Source: Runella aurantiaca (lineage in GTDB: Bacteria; Bacteroidota; Bacteroidia; Cytophagales; Spirosomataceae). Taken from it: a stretch of DNA of 64,000 nucleotides. The stretch lies in the NCBI RefSeq assembly GCF_003339505.1, contig NZ_QPIW01000002.1:62001-126000 (forward strand), read 5' to 3'. Position 1 is the stretch's first letter; every line of letters begins with the position of its first letter. A program made the position numbers and the translations under genes. The notes beneath the pieces are model-generated. The model saw nothing but the letters and a program-made list of their open reading frames with translations. It was not told the origin of the DNA and made no database searches. Below are positions 17,054-25,768 of the stretch, in pieces.

Positions 17054-18742
17054 ATGATTTCTACCCAAGACATATTACAAAAAGACGCCCGCCTCCAAAA
17101 TGGAAAATACACCATTGAGCGCGTGTTGGGACAGGGTGGTTTTGGTATTACCTACTTGGCTCAACATACGCTTTTTGGGCAGGTGGCGCTGAAAGAGTTG
17201 TTTCTCAACCACGCGGCGCAGATATATTGTACACGTCAAGGCAATACAGTACTGCCCAAGTTTGATTCGGTGCAGTTTGAAGGTTTTAAAGCCAAATTTT
17301 TGGACGAAGCCCGTACCTTGGCCCGTTTCAAAGATATTGAAGGTGTTGTAAAAGTGCTTGATTATTTTGAAGAAAACGGCACGGCCTATTTCTCCATGGA
17401 ATACATCAATGGACAAACCCTCGAAGATTTGGTCGAAACCAAAAAAGTACAACACGGTGGTTTTATGAAAGAAATTGAGGCTTTGGCAATCATTGAGCAA
17501 GTCGGGAAGGCGCTCTCGATCGTTCATCAGCAAGGTGTTTTGCACCGCGATATTAAACCCGCCAATATCCTGCTCAACGCACAAACACAACGCGCAGCAT
17601 TGATTGATTTTGGCATTGCCCGGAGTTTTATTGAAGGCAGTGGCACGGGACAAACGGCCTTTTTTTCGGAAGGTTTTTCTGCTCCTGAATTGAAATTAAT
17701 CAATTTAGTCAAAGGCACTTACACAGACATATATAGCTTGGGTTCAACGCTCTTTTACTGCCTGACGGGACAACCCGCCCAAGCTGCTGACCAACGCGAA
17801 ATGGAAGGGTTTAAATCGCCTAAATATCTGAATCCCAGCGTCTCAAAAGCCACGAATGAAGCCATTGTTAAAGCAGTACAATTGCGTCCATCGGAGCGTC
17901 CTGCTACAGTAGAGGAGTTTTTGAGCTTGCTTTCTGTCAGGGCCGCAACACCCAAACACGAGCAAACAATTCCTGACCTGCCTAAACCTAAAAAATCGGA
18001 AGTTACCATCAATGATGACGTGGTAAACGAAAAACCAAAGATAAAATCTGAAAAGACCATCGTTGATGAAGTGGAAAAAGTCCCTCCGAAAGAAGTAAAA
18101 AAAGAGGAAGTAAAAGTGGTTTCACCTCCTCCTATGGCTCCGAAACCCGTTATCAAAATGCCACCGCCACCAACTATTCAGTCTCTTGCTTACAACACCT
18201 CTCTATTCGGCTATCTGAAATTTCGTAACGAAGATGCTTTACAAGACTGGTACAAAGCCTTAGGAATTGGAGCCGCCGTTATCTTTCTGACAGGAGTTTC
18301 GTTGCAGATTGGAGCCAATATCAACCTATTTATCATGGCGTTTATCTTTGGCGCATTGGTGAAAGTAACTATGATGTACTTCGCGTTTCAAAAATGGTTT
18401 GCTCCAAAAACCTACCTCCACAACGCCTACGATACCATTTTATACACAGGTGCTTTAGGTTTAGGATTGGGACTAGGTGGTTTGCTTTCCCTGTTTGTTT
18501 TCCCTGCCGAGAGTCAACAACTCGTACTCTTCAGTCTGCTGTATCATAGTGCTCTGGGGGTGATTTTGGGTAAAGGCATTACTAATGCTGACAAACAAAA
18601 ACCGTACATGGCTTTGGCAGTACCCATTCTGATAGATGGTTGTGCTAACTACCTAACCAATATTGCTCTTTTGGTGTATCTGGGCACAATTGCCTACGGA
18701 GCTTGGCTATTTCATCAACAACAAACCAAAGCAACGGCATGA
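17054..18742 (+). CDS. Membrane-anchored Ser/Thr protein kinase (PknB-like)
   Basis: A 562-residue Hanks-type kinase. Catalytic domain residues 18-290: glycine loop GQGGFGITY, VALK Lys47, HRDIKPAN with catalytic Asp166, DFG at 185-187, and YTDIYSLG. The activation segment is short and has FSEGFSAPE. A Lys/Glu/Pro-rich linker (about 300-380) joins a C-terminal region with four or more predicted membrane helices (about 405-555), reminiscent of small channel-like or sensory membrane domains. Its 3' end overlaps the phosphatase start by four bases. It likely phosphorylates the FHA partners. Confidence 0.93.
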   Translation: MISTQDILQKDARLQNGKYTIERVLGQGGFGITYLAQHTLFGQVALKELFLNHAAQIYCTRQGNTVLPKFDSVQFEGFKAKFLDEARTLARFKDIEGVVKVLDYFEENGTAYFSMEYINGQTLEDLVETKKVQHGGFMKEIEALAIIEQVGKALSIVHQQGVLHRDIKPANILLNAQTQRAALIDFGIARSFIEGSGTGQTAFFSEGFSAPELKLINLVKGTYTDIYSLGSTLFYCLTGQPAQAADQREMEGFKSPKYLNPSVSKATNEAIVKAVQLRPSERPATVEEFLSLLSVRAATPKHEQTIPDLPKPKKSEVTINDDVVNEKPKIKSEKTIVDEVEKVPPKEVKKEEVKVVSPPPMAPKPVIKMPPPPTIQSLAYNTSLFGYLKFRNEDALQDWYKALGIGAAVIFLTGVSLQIGANINLFIMAFIFGALVKVTMMYFAFQKWFAPKTYLHNAYDTILYTGALGLGLGLGGLLSLFVFPAESQQLVLFSLLYHSALGVILGKGITNADKQKPYMALAVPILIDGCANYLTNIALLVYLGTIAYGAWLFHQQQTKATA

Positions 18743-19815
18743 CCAAGACGATTTTTCTTCCACAATGCCTTCACGAATTAGGCAATCGGGACAATAACGA
18801 GGACAATATTTTCCCTGCTCTTGGACAGGCTTCCGTGCAAAGTCGCTTGTTTATGGTCTGCGATGGAGTGGGAGGAGCGGCCAAAGGTGAGGTAGCAAGT
18901 CAATTGACCATTGATGGCTTTAATCGCTATTTTACACAAAATCCAACGGCTATTTCTGATGAAATGTACCTTCAAAATGCCCTCGACTATGTACAGGATA
19001 CGTTTGACGAGTACATTTCCCAACACCCCGATGCTAAAAACATGGGCTGTACCCTTACGCTTTTGCATTTACACGAAGCAGGGGCGACCGTAGCCCATGC
19101 AGGCGACAGCCGCGTGTATCACTTGCGAAATGGCCGAATTCGTTGGCAAACTGAAGACCATAAAATGGTGTCAGAAATGGTAAAAGCGGGGGTTTTAACG
19201 CCCGAACAAGCCATTGGGCATCCCCAAATGAACGTGATTTCGCGGGCGATTCAAGGCAAAAAAACGAAAATCATCAAAGCCGATGTGAAGCAAATCTCAA
19301 ACCTCGAAGCCAACGATTATTTCTTCTTGTGTACCGACGGGATTTTGGAGAATCTAGCGGATGAATTGTTGGAAGACATCATCAAAAATGCTGAATCAGA
19401 CGAAGAAAAAATGGAGCTTATTCGTCAATTATGTCAAGGAAGAACGCAGGATAATTTTTCGGCTTACCTGATTCACATCAAAGAAGGAACCCACTATAAG
19501 ACTGCTGTGGCGGAAGAGACCGAAGAAGACGTGATTGAACTGGAGTTGAATGATGTGACGGCGGAGAAAGCAGTGCCCTTTGTACTCAGTCCTCCCGCCT
19601 CATTTCCGAAAGCATATGCATTCCCAAAAAAACAAGCCCTTCCTGCTAATAACCAAACAAATTCGGTAGCGCTCAAAACCAGAATTCCTATTTGGATAGC
19701 CGCCCTGTTGGTGGTTTTGGGTGGCTTGATTGGTTGGTTTACTTATAAAAAATTTATTGCCAAGGAAGAAACACATCTTCCCTATTTTACTCCGGGACAA
19801 ACCCTGAAAAAGTAG
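18739..19815 (+). CDS. PP2C-family Ser/Thr protein phosphatase with C-terminal membrane anchor
   Basis: A 358-residue phosphatase, opposing the neighbouring kinases. The PPM metal-binding residues are visible: NRDNNEDN near the start, CDGVGG, AHAGDSRVY, CTDGILENL and TQDNFSAYL. The domain covers residues 1-240. It is followed by an acidic linker and one transmembrane segment (IAALLVVLGGLIGWFTY) near 315-335. The start is the ATG inside the ATGA overlap with the kinase gene; a longer frame from 18703 reads into the kinase. The catalytic domain would be cytoplasmic. Confidence 0.93.
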   Translation: MTKTIFLPQCLHELGNRDNNEDNIFPALGQASVQSRLFMVCDGVGGAAKGEVASQLTIDGFNRYFTQNPTAISDEMYLQNALDYVQDTFDEYISQHPDAKNMGCTLTLLHLHEAGATVAHAGDSRVYHLRNGRIRWQTEDHKMVSEMVKAGVLTPEQAIGHPQMNVISRAIQGKKTKIIKADVKQISNLEANDYFFLCTDGILENLADELLEDIIKNAESDEEKMELIRQLCQGRTQDNFSAYLIHIKEGTHYKTAVAEETEEDVIELELNDVTAEKAVPFVLSPPASFPKAYAFPKKQALPANNQTNSVALKTRIPIWIAALLVVLGGLIGWFTYKKFIAKEETHLPYFTPGQTLKK

Positions 19816-19842
19816 TTACACTTCCCTTGTTTACAACCAATT

Positions 19843-21630
19843 ATGCCGATGGAAAATCTGATAGGCCAACAAATAGGCAGCTACACGCTTTTACACTCAC
19901 TGGGCGAAGGTGGAATGGCTGAAGTCTTTTTGGCAAAGAACAGCTTAGGTAAAAAGTTTACCATTAAGGTACTAAAGCCTGAATTGTTTAGTCGTGAAGC
20001 AATCAAGCAACGTTTTATCAACGAAGCTAAAGTGATGCTTTCGCTCGAACATCCGCATGTTCGGCAGGTAATAGACTTCCATGAGGATAAAAACCTCATG
20101 GCCATCATTATGGAATACTTGGACGGAGCCGACCTTGATTCTTACGTTGAAAAAAACGGCCCTGTACCCGAAAAACAAGTCCTTGAGTGGTTTAAACAAA
20201 TTCTCCCCGCGTTTTCTTATACGCACGAGCAAGACATCGTTCACCGCGACGTAAAGCCTTCCAATATTTTTCTAACTAAAAATAATGCGATAAAAGTATT
20301 GGATTTTGGGATTGCTAAAATCATTGACAATAACCTGAATCTGACTGGCACCACTTCCAAAATGGGGACGCCGATGTACATGAGCCCCGAACAAATCCAA
20401 ACACCCAAAGACGTAGATTATCGCACTGATATTTACTCGTTGGGTGTGACACTCTACGTACTTCTGACGGGGCGAAAACCCTACGATGATGCTACCGATT
20501 CGGAGTATTGGATTCAGACGCAGATTGTGAATGAGCCCTTACCGCAAGTATTGACCATTGCGCCTTACCTCAACCAAGCCATTGCCAAAGCCACCGCCAA
20601 AAACCGCAATGAGCGTTATCAAAGTTGTGAATTGTTTTTGAAAGATTTATTAGCGGGAAGTAAAGGGGTAATTGAAGAAAAACTTATGTCGAAAATTGTT
20701 CTGGAAAAGAAAATCATCTCAATGCCGTCACCTAAAATAAAAGCAGAAGAAAAATCAAAACCTGTCCAGAGACCTACGCCTTGGGCCAAATACATTGCTA
20801 TTTTTTTTGGTACGATTATTCTTGTTTTTGCCATATTGGCATGGATAGGAACGTATTACAGCAAAGAAGATGAGGTGGATGATGATTCGGAAGTAGCTGA
20901 AATACAGGTTGATAAAATTACATGCCGACTCGTTCGGGTGAGTTTTTCGGATGGAAGTTTTAACAAATTTGAATACAATCCAGATGGTACACTCAAGGTG
21001 GCCACCACCATGTACAACGACCCAAAGGGAGTAAAAAATACATCGATTATTACGGTTTCTTACAACGACGACGGTTTGGCGGTTCGCTATACTTACACCT
21101 ATAACCAAGCGCCGAATGGTTATACCGATTTGTTTTACACCAACGGTGCTATTTCTGAGGCGGAAGTCTACGAAGCCTCTGGAAAACTGTATCAAAAAAT
21201 GGAGTTTATTACCGACTCAAACAAGCGAATTGTCAAGCAAAAAAATACCACTGGGCAGCAGGCAGGAGCCTACTTTAATTACTACTACGACGACCAGGGC
21301 AACATCACCAAATGGGAACAGGTGGACGCCAAAGATAAAACCACCTCCTACACGCTTTACAGCAACTACGACGATAAGTACTGCGAAAGTAATTCTATCA
21401 AAAAAGGACTTCCGTTTAACCCTGTGGATGGCCTGCCGTTCATGACCAACAACTACCAAGTTTCGCGCTTCTATCAAGTTGATGATCATGGAGTTTTACA
21501 ACTAAAAGAAGAGTCTATATTGTCCGATTTTCAGTACAATAGCAGCGGATTTATCACCAGTAATCGCTACGTGCATACCGTTGATAAATTGGCTGGTAGC
21601 GCCAAATCTACTTACGATAACTGTCAATAA
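19843..21630 (+). CDS. Second Ser/Thr protein kinase with extracytoplasmic domain
   Basis: A 595-residue Hanks-type kinase. Kinase domain residues 12-270: GEGGMAEVFLA, IKVLKPE, HRDVKPSN, LDFGIAK, GTPMYMSPEQ and DIYSLG, all intact. One transmembrane helix (IAIFFGTIILVFAILAWIG) near 310-330 leads to a periplasmic domain of about 250 residues. That domain is built of repeated Tyr/Asp-rich beta hairpins (FEYNPDGTLKVA, VSYNDDGLAVRYTYTYN, YYYDDQGNITKWE), similar in style to YD or MORN-like repeats. It probably senses an envelope signal. It follows the phosphatase by 27 bases. Confidence 0.92.
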   Translation: MPMENLIGQQIGSYTLLHSLGEGGMAEVFLAKNSLGKKFTIKVLKPELFSREAIKQRFINEAKVMLSLEHPHVRQVIDFHEDKNLMAIIMEYLDGADLDSYVEKNGPVPEKQVLEWFKQILPAFSYTHEQDIVHRDVKPSNIFLTKNNAIKVLDFGIAKIIDNNLNLTGTTSKMGTPMYMSPEQIQTPKDVDYRTDIYSLGVTLYVLLTGRKPYDDATDSEYWIQTQIVNEPLPQVLTIAPYLNQAIAKATAKNRNERYQSCELFLKDLLAGSKGVIEEKLMSKIVLEKKIISMPSPKIKAEEKSKPVQRPTPWAKYIAIFFGTIILVFAILAWIGTYYSKEDEVDDDSEVAEIQVDKITCRLVRVSFSDGSFNKFEYNPDGTLKVATTMYNDPKGVKNTSIITVSYNDDGLAVRYTYTYNQAPNGYTDLFYTNGAISEAEVYEASGKLYQKMEFITDSNKRIVKQKNTTGQQAGAYFNYYYDDQGNITKWEQVDAKDKTTSYTLYSNYDDKYCESNSIKKGLPFNPVDGLPFMTNNYQVSRFYQVDDHGVLQLKEESILSDFQYNSSGFITSNRYVHTVDKLAGSAKSTYDNCQ

Positions 21631-21665
21631 TCCCTTTTTTAAAAGAACTTTTAATACTCTAAACG

Positions 21666-22457
21666 ATGAAACTGACACTAAAATCTATTTTTACCCTGCT
21701 GTTTATACTTGTTGTAATTCAATCGACAGTTGCCCAAAAAGCCACCACTTACGCCATTGTGGTTGGCATTGCTGATTACAAATACATCGGTGATTTGACA
21801 TTTACTGTGCCAGATGCCAAGAAAGTGTACGCGTTTCTCAAAAGCCAGGCTGGGGGAGCGGTACCAACCAATCATATTCGTTTTTTGACCAACGAAACGG
21901 CAACCAAAGCTAATATCATGAAAGAAATGAATTATATTTTCAGCTTTGCTAGGCCGCAGGACCGCGTTATTTTTTACTTTTCTGGACATGGAGCCACGGG
22001 TTTTTTCTGTGCAAGCGACATCCGAATCAACGGGAATGAAGCCGAGAATGCCCTTTGGCACGACGAAATAAAAGATGCCTTTAAAAAATGCAGGGCCCGT
22101 ACCAAACTGTGCATCGCTGATGCCTGCTACGCTGGGAGTATTAAGGGTGTAGATACCTATAAATCCGTGCGGCAAAAAGGCCTTGGATTAGAAGAGAAAA
22201 GTGCAGGTATTGCCGTAATTATGGCATCAAAATATAACCAAACATCGGGAGAAGATGCTAGACTTCAACAGGGCTTTTTTAGCTACTTTATGATTCAGGG
22301 CTTGAGTGGAAAATCAGATGTAAATCGAGATAAAATTGTTACTATCAAGGAGTTGTTCTCTTACGTTTGGAAAAATGTGAAGACATATTCAAAAGGGAGA
22401 CAAGTGCCTATTATGTTTAGTAATACGTATACCATGCCTGTTGCGTATCTCAATTAG
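21666..22457 (+). CDS. Exported caspase-fold (C14) peptidase
   Basis: A 263-residue protein of the caspase/metacaspase clan. A signal peptide (LTLKSIFTLLFILVVIQSTVAQ) precedes the p20 domain (YAIVVGIADYK...). The catalytic dyad is His108 in YFSGHG and Cys154 in IADACYAGS. Bacterial relatives cleave after Arg or Lys, or are regulatory. It is the last gene of the signalling operon, 35 bases after the second kinase. It overlaps the 3' end of the convergent histidine-kinase gene by eight bases. A periplasmic caspase next to kinases is unusual; substrates are unknown. Confidence 0.9.
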   Translation: MKLTLKSIFTLLFILVVIQSTVAQKATTYAIVVGIADYKYIGDLTFTVPDAKKVYAFLKSQAGGAVPTNHIRFLTNETATKANIMKEMNYIFSFARPQDRVIFYFSGHGATGFFCASDIRINGNEAENALWHDEIKDAFKKCRARTKLCIADACYAGSIKGVDTYKSVRQKGLGLEEKSAGIAVIMASKYNQTSGEDARLQQGFFSYFMIQGLSGKSDVNRDKIVTIKELFSYVWKNVKTYSKGRQVPIMFSNTYTMPVAYLN

Positions 22458-24312
22458 GATTGTCGAGCGGTAGCATAAGACTTACCACCGTTCCTTGAAT
22501 AGACCCAGCCTGAAGGCTCAGTTGTCCCTTTAGTTCCTGAGCCCTTTTCTGCATATTTTGTAATCCGTAGTGCTCGGTGAAGTCAATGTCTTTTAATGAA
22601 AACCCAATGCCATTATCCTCTATCTTTACATACAATATTCTTCCCTTTTGATTTATTTCCACGTTGATGATAGTGGCGCATGCGTATTTTTGGATGTTTT
22701 GTACGGCTTCCTGAATAATGCGGAAGGTATTTAAGGCCTGCGCTGAAGATAGCTCGGTGGCTTCGGCTGTACAATTGAAATAGACCTTGGTGGCAGTGGT
22801 GTCCAAAAATGCTTTTTGGAGATAATGTTGTATCCTGATTTTCAGATCAACCACCCGAAGGTTTTCTTGGTGTGTTACCCAGATGGTATCTCTCAAACTC
22901 TGTACTGCTTCACGTACGTTTTGATTAATTGATTCTAGGTTGTTGGAAGACAGTTGGTTTTGTTCAGCCAGATAAAGGGCATTGTCCAATCCAGATGATA
23001 CGATGGTAAGTTGAGAGCCGACATTATCGTGTAAATCGCGGCTGATTCGTTCCTTTTCTTGCCATAATTTGAGTTGGTTTTCGTAGGCAAGTCGTTTCTG
23101 CTTATCTTTTTCATCGCGGAGGGCTTTGTATCGGTAGCCCAAACCAATCATAAGGACTAAAATGTCGAAACCAAAGCATAGGTTCCTGACTTCATTACCT
23201 AAAAGCCAATGGTTAGGAAAAAAATCCAAGTTGCGCAGATAGGAGAATATCGAATAGAGGAGCATTGGGAAAATTCCCAGCAAATAAGTTTTGGCTGCTT
23301 GGGGTTCAATCTTATGCACCAAACTGAGTAGTATCAAGTAAAAACCCGTTAGCACAGGCAAAAAAAATGAAAATGTAATAAACAATAACAACGCATTAGG
23401 AATGGGCCAACTATGTCTTTCAACCAAGAAAAGTAAGTTAATAAGTATCAACAAGATGCCTTGAAGACTAAGGGCGAGGTACCAGATGTATTTGATAAAT
23501 CCTGTAAGACGATAATTGGGCAAAACGTAATTTTTGATAAAAAATAACAGTGACAATTGTCCAAAAAGTAAAGGCAAGGTTTTGGCTTCTGTGCCCGTTA
23601 TACCCCAAAAGCCTTGCTGGTAGTAAGTGAAAAAATACCCAGTTATCATCAGGGTAGAAAGCCCCGAAAACAAAATATAAAGTGCGTAATAAGCGTATAA
23701 TCGATCTTTACTAATCGTAAGAAGTAGTACAGAAATAATAAAGTTAGTGAGGAGAAACCCCATAAAAAGTCCCATTAAACCGCTTTCGGTATTCTCTTTC
23801 TGTACAAATGTATTGCCCTCCCAAGCCTTGATTTCACCCGTTACGTGCATGTATTTCTTGTAGATTCGGACATAATAAACGAGCCTTTGGGCAGGGGGAA
23901 CTATAGATTTAGCAACGAAATTACGGTGGGGATAGCTTCGGTTTTTGTATTGCGTTTTCCATCCTTCTGCTACTTTTTTTAGAATATTTCCTTGGTTATC
24001 AGCTATATAAAAGACAGTTGAGTCGAGATAAGGTTGAACAATCTCTACTATGATTTCTTTTGAAAATAGTCCTCTATTCTCTACTTCAAACCGAAGCCAA
24101 TGGTTAGATGTGTCTTTTCCGAAGCTAAAAAAAGTACTTTTTAAAGGCCGAAATTGGTTGGAGTGCTGTACGTCTTTGATAGTAAGTTTACGTGAAGGCT
24201 CACGTAGGTAAGATACCCCATATTCTTTCAGTAATTGTTGTCCTAAGCTTTGAAATGGAATACTTTCAAGGACTGCAAGAAGGCAGCAAAAACAAAAAAA
24301 TAAGCGTTTCAT
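22450..24312 (-). CDS. 7TMR-DISM sensor histidine kinase
   Basis: A 620-residue kinase. A signal peptide (MKRLFFCFCCLLAVLES) leads to a periplasmic DISM extracellular domain (about 25-165), then seven predicted helices (about 180-370). A coiled coil precedes the HisKA_3 box ERISRDLHDNVGSQL and an ATPase domain (QEAVQNIQKYA, VKIEDNGIGF, YGLQNMQKRA). The ATG at 24312 is preferred over an upstream frame starting at 24390. Kinases of this kind phosphorylate NarL/LuxR regulators; the likely partner is at 14151-14813, on the other side of the operon. Confidence 0.92.
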   Translation of the reverse strand: MKRLFFCFCCLLAVLESIPFQSLGQQLLKEYGVSYLREPSRKLTIKDVQHSNQFRPLKSTFFSFGKDTSNHWLRFEVENRGLFSKEIIVEIVQPYLDSTVFYIADNQGNILKKVAEGWKTQYKNRSYPHRNFVAKSIVPPAQRLVYYVRIYKKYMHVTGEIKAWEGNTFVQKENTESGLMGLFMGFLLTNFIISVLLLTISKDRLYAYYALYILFSGLSTLMITGYFFTYYQQGFWGITGTEAKTLPLLFGQLSLLFFIKNYVLPNYRLTGFIKYIWYLALSLQGILLILINLLFLVERHSWPIPNALLLFITFSFFLPVLTGFYLILLSLVHKIEPQAAKTYLLGIFPMLLYSIFSYLRNLDFFPNHWLLGNEVRNLCFGFDILVLMIGLGYRYKALRDEKDKQKRLAYENQLKLWQEKERISRDLHDNVGSQLTIVSSGLDNALYLAEQNQLSSNNLESINQNVREAVQSLRDTIWVTHQENLRVVDLKIRIQHYLQKAFLDTTATKVYFNCTAEATELSSAQALNTFRIIQEAVQNIQKYACATIINVEINQKGRILYVKIEDNGIGFSLKDIDFTEHYGLQNMQKRAQELKGQLSLQAGSIQGTVVSLMLPLDNPN

Positions 24313-24476
24313 ACGGAGTACGGCAGGCAAACGACGATTGTTGGATTGAATCAATCGTTGAAAGATAGGATTTTTGTTCCATAAAATCAAGATGCTTAAT
24401 TAAGTCTAGCAAGTGCCAAAATTAGTTCTTCAGGATTGTATTTTGTATTTTGCTCTTCAATCCTAAATCACTATTA

Positions 24477-24941
24477 ATGAACACTTTTTTGCGCGCTAGC
24501 TTTCTTTTGTTGATTTGTTTTTCTTGTAAAGAAGAAACGCCTGCGCCTACCAAAACCGAATTGCTTACGGGCAAGCCCTGGAAATGGGTTGGTGGAGCGG
24601 TAACGCCCGCGTTTGATGTATTCAGCAACGGTAATCTCAATAATGGAGAGTATTGGAGCCAAGCACCCAAATGTTGGCAGGACGATATTCGGGTGTTTAC
24701 AACGGCGGGAAAATTCACGCATGAGGAAGGCGCTACAAAATGTAATGTAGCCGACCCCCAAATTTATGCGCAAGGAACGTGGCAATTTGACGCTTCTGAA
24801 AAAGTCGTTAAGATAAACGATAGTGCGCTGGGTGAACAAATGTGGGAAATACAGGAACTCACGGCCACCTCCCTAAAAGTAGTGGAGGTTTACCAAGAAA
24901 AAGGTAAAACCTATACGTTTAACTATTCTTTTACGCGCTAA
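24477..24941 (+). CDS. Lipocalin-like lipoprotein
   Basis: A 154-residue predicted lipoprotein. A signal peptide ends in the lipobox LLICFSC, followed by KEETPAP. The mature region (LLTGKPWKWVGGAV...VFTTAGKFTHEEG...GTWQFDASEKVVKIND) has the pattern of Bacteroidota lipocalin-like domain proteins, a small beta-barrel of unknown ligand. An ATG at 24477 starts the signal peptide; the frame from 24450 is a longer alternative. Its last four bases overlap the 3' end of the convergent histidinol-phosphatase gene. Confidence 0.8.
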   Translation: MNTFLRASFLLLICFSCKEETPAPTKTELLTGKPWKWVGGAVTPAFDVFSNGNLNNGEYWSQAPKCWQDDIRVFTTAGKFTHEEGATKCNVADPQIYAQGTWQFDASEKVVKINDSALGEQMWEIQELTATSLKVVEVYQEKGKTYTFNYSFTR

Positions 24942-25762
24942 AGAGCCACATCCTGCCATTTTCCACCCAATAATATTCGTACTTGCTCGTATCCTGCTGC
25001 TTTGGCTACCTGATAGGCCAACGGAAACGACGCCGTGATTTCTTCGGGACGGTGGCTGTCGGAATTGATGCAAATCGGGATGTTTAATTCCTTCATGCGG
25101 TTGATAATCCACGGAGAAGGATACAGTTCCAAACCACGTTTGTAGTTGCCCCGTGTATTGATTTCGGTCGTGATTCCTGCTTTGGCAATGGCCTGAAGGG
25201 TTTGTTCTACTTCAGCAACGTACCAACTTTCTGACTCATCAAACAAATGACGGGCGGCATTGTGCATTTTGATTTTATCCAAATGTCCCATCACCTGCGG
25301 CGGGTCGGTCTCGACCATTTGCCGAATAATGCCGTAGTATTTTTGAATAACTGCCTGTATATCTCCGCCGTAAACCGTGTCTAAACATTCCAGAAATTCC
25401 ACCGAACTACCGTCAATTTCCCACGGCTGTCCGAATTGATTTAGCCCAACATAATGCACCGAACCGACGCAGTAATCGAGCATCGGAAAATCGCTCGGTC
25501 CCACCATTTCAGGAATAAAATCTACTTCTAAACCCACGTAAAGCTCAATTTGACCTTCGTATTTTGCTTGTAGGGCGCGGGTTTCGGCCAGGTATTCGTC
25601 TAAGCGCTCGGCCTTCATGCTCCATTGATTATCAAACGAAACGGGGCAGTGCGACGAAAAGCCAAAGGCGCGCAGCCCTTGGGCCAGCGCGCCTTGTACC
25701 TGTTGCTCTGGGGAGCCTTTACCATCGCAATAGTGGCTGTGGCTGTGGTAGTTGGTGAGCAT
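24938..25762 (-). CDS. PHP-family histidinol-phosphatase-like protein
   Basis: A 274-residue PHP-domain phosphoesterase. The metal site is visible: HSHSHYCDGK near residue 6, SSHCPVSF, EVDFIPE, and NSDSHRPEEI at the C-terminus. HisK/HisJ enzymes of this length dephosphorylate histidinol phosphate in histidine synthesis; hisF lies about 3 kb away, which gives weak support. Six bases separate its ATG from the stop of gltX, so the two may be cotranscribed. Confidence 0.82.
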   Translation of the reverse strand: MLTNYHSHSHYCDGKGSPEQQVQGALAQGLRAFGFSSHCPVSFDNQWSMKAERLDEYLAETRALQAKYEGQIELYVGLEVDFIPEMVGPSDFPMLDYCVGSVHYVGLNQFGQPWEIDGSSVEFLECLDTVYGGDIQAVIQKYYGIIRQMVETDPPQVMGHLDKIKMHNAARHLFDESESWYVAEVEQTLQAIAKAGITTEINTRGNYKRGLELYPSPWIINRMKELNIPICINSDSHRPEEITASFPLAYQVAKAAGYEQVRILLGGKWQDVAL

Positions 25763-25768
25763 AGTGTA

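Noticed and set aside
14990-22457. Type VI secretion regulatory module
   Set aside because: Kinase, FHA and PP2C are shared with the T6SS threonine-phosphorylation pathway, but no tss structural genes occur in the window.
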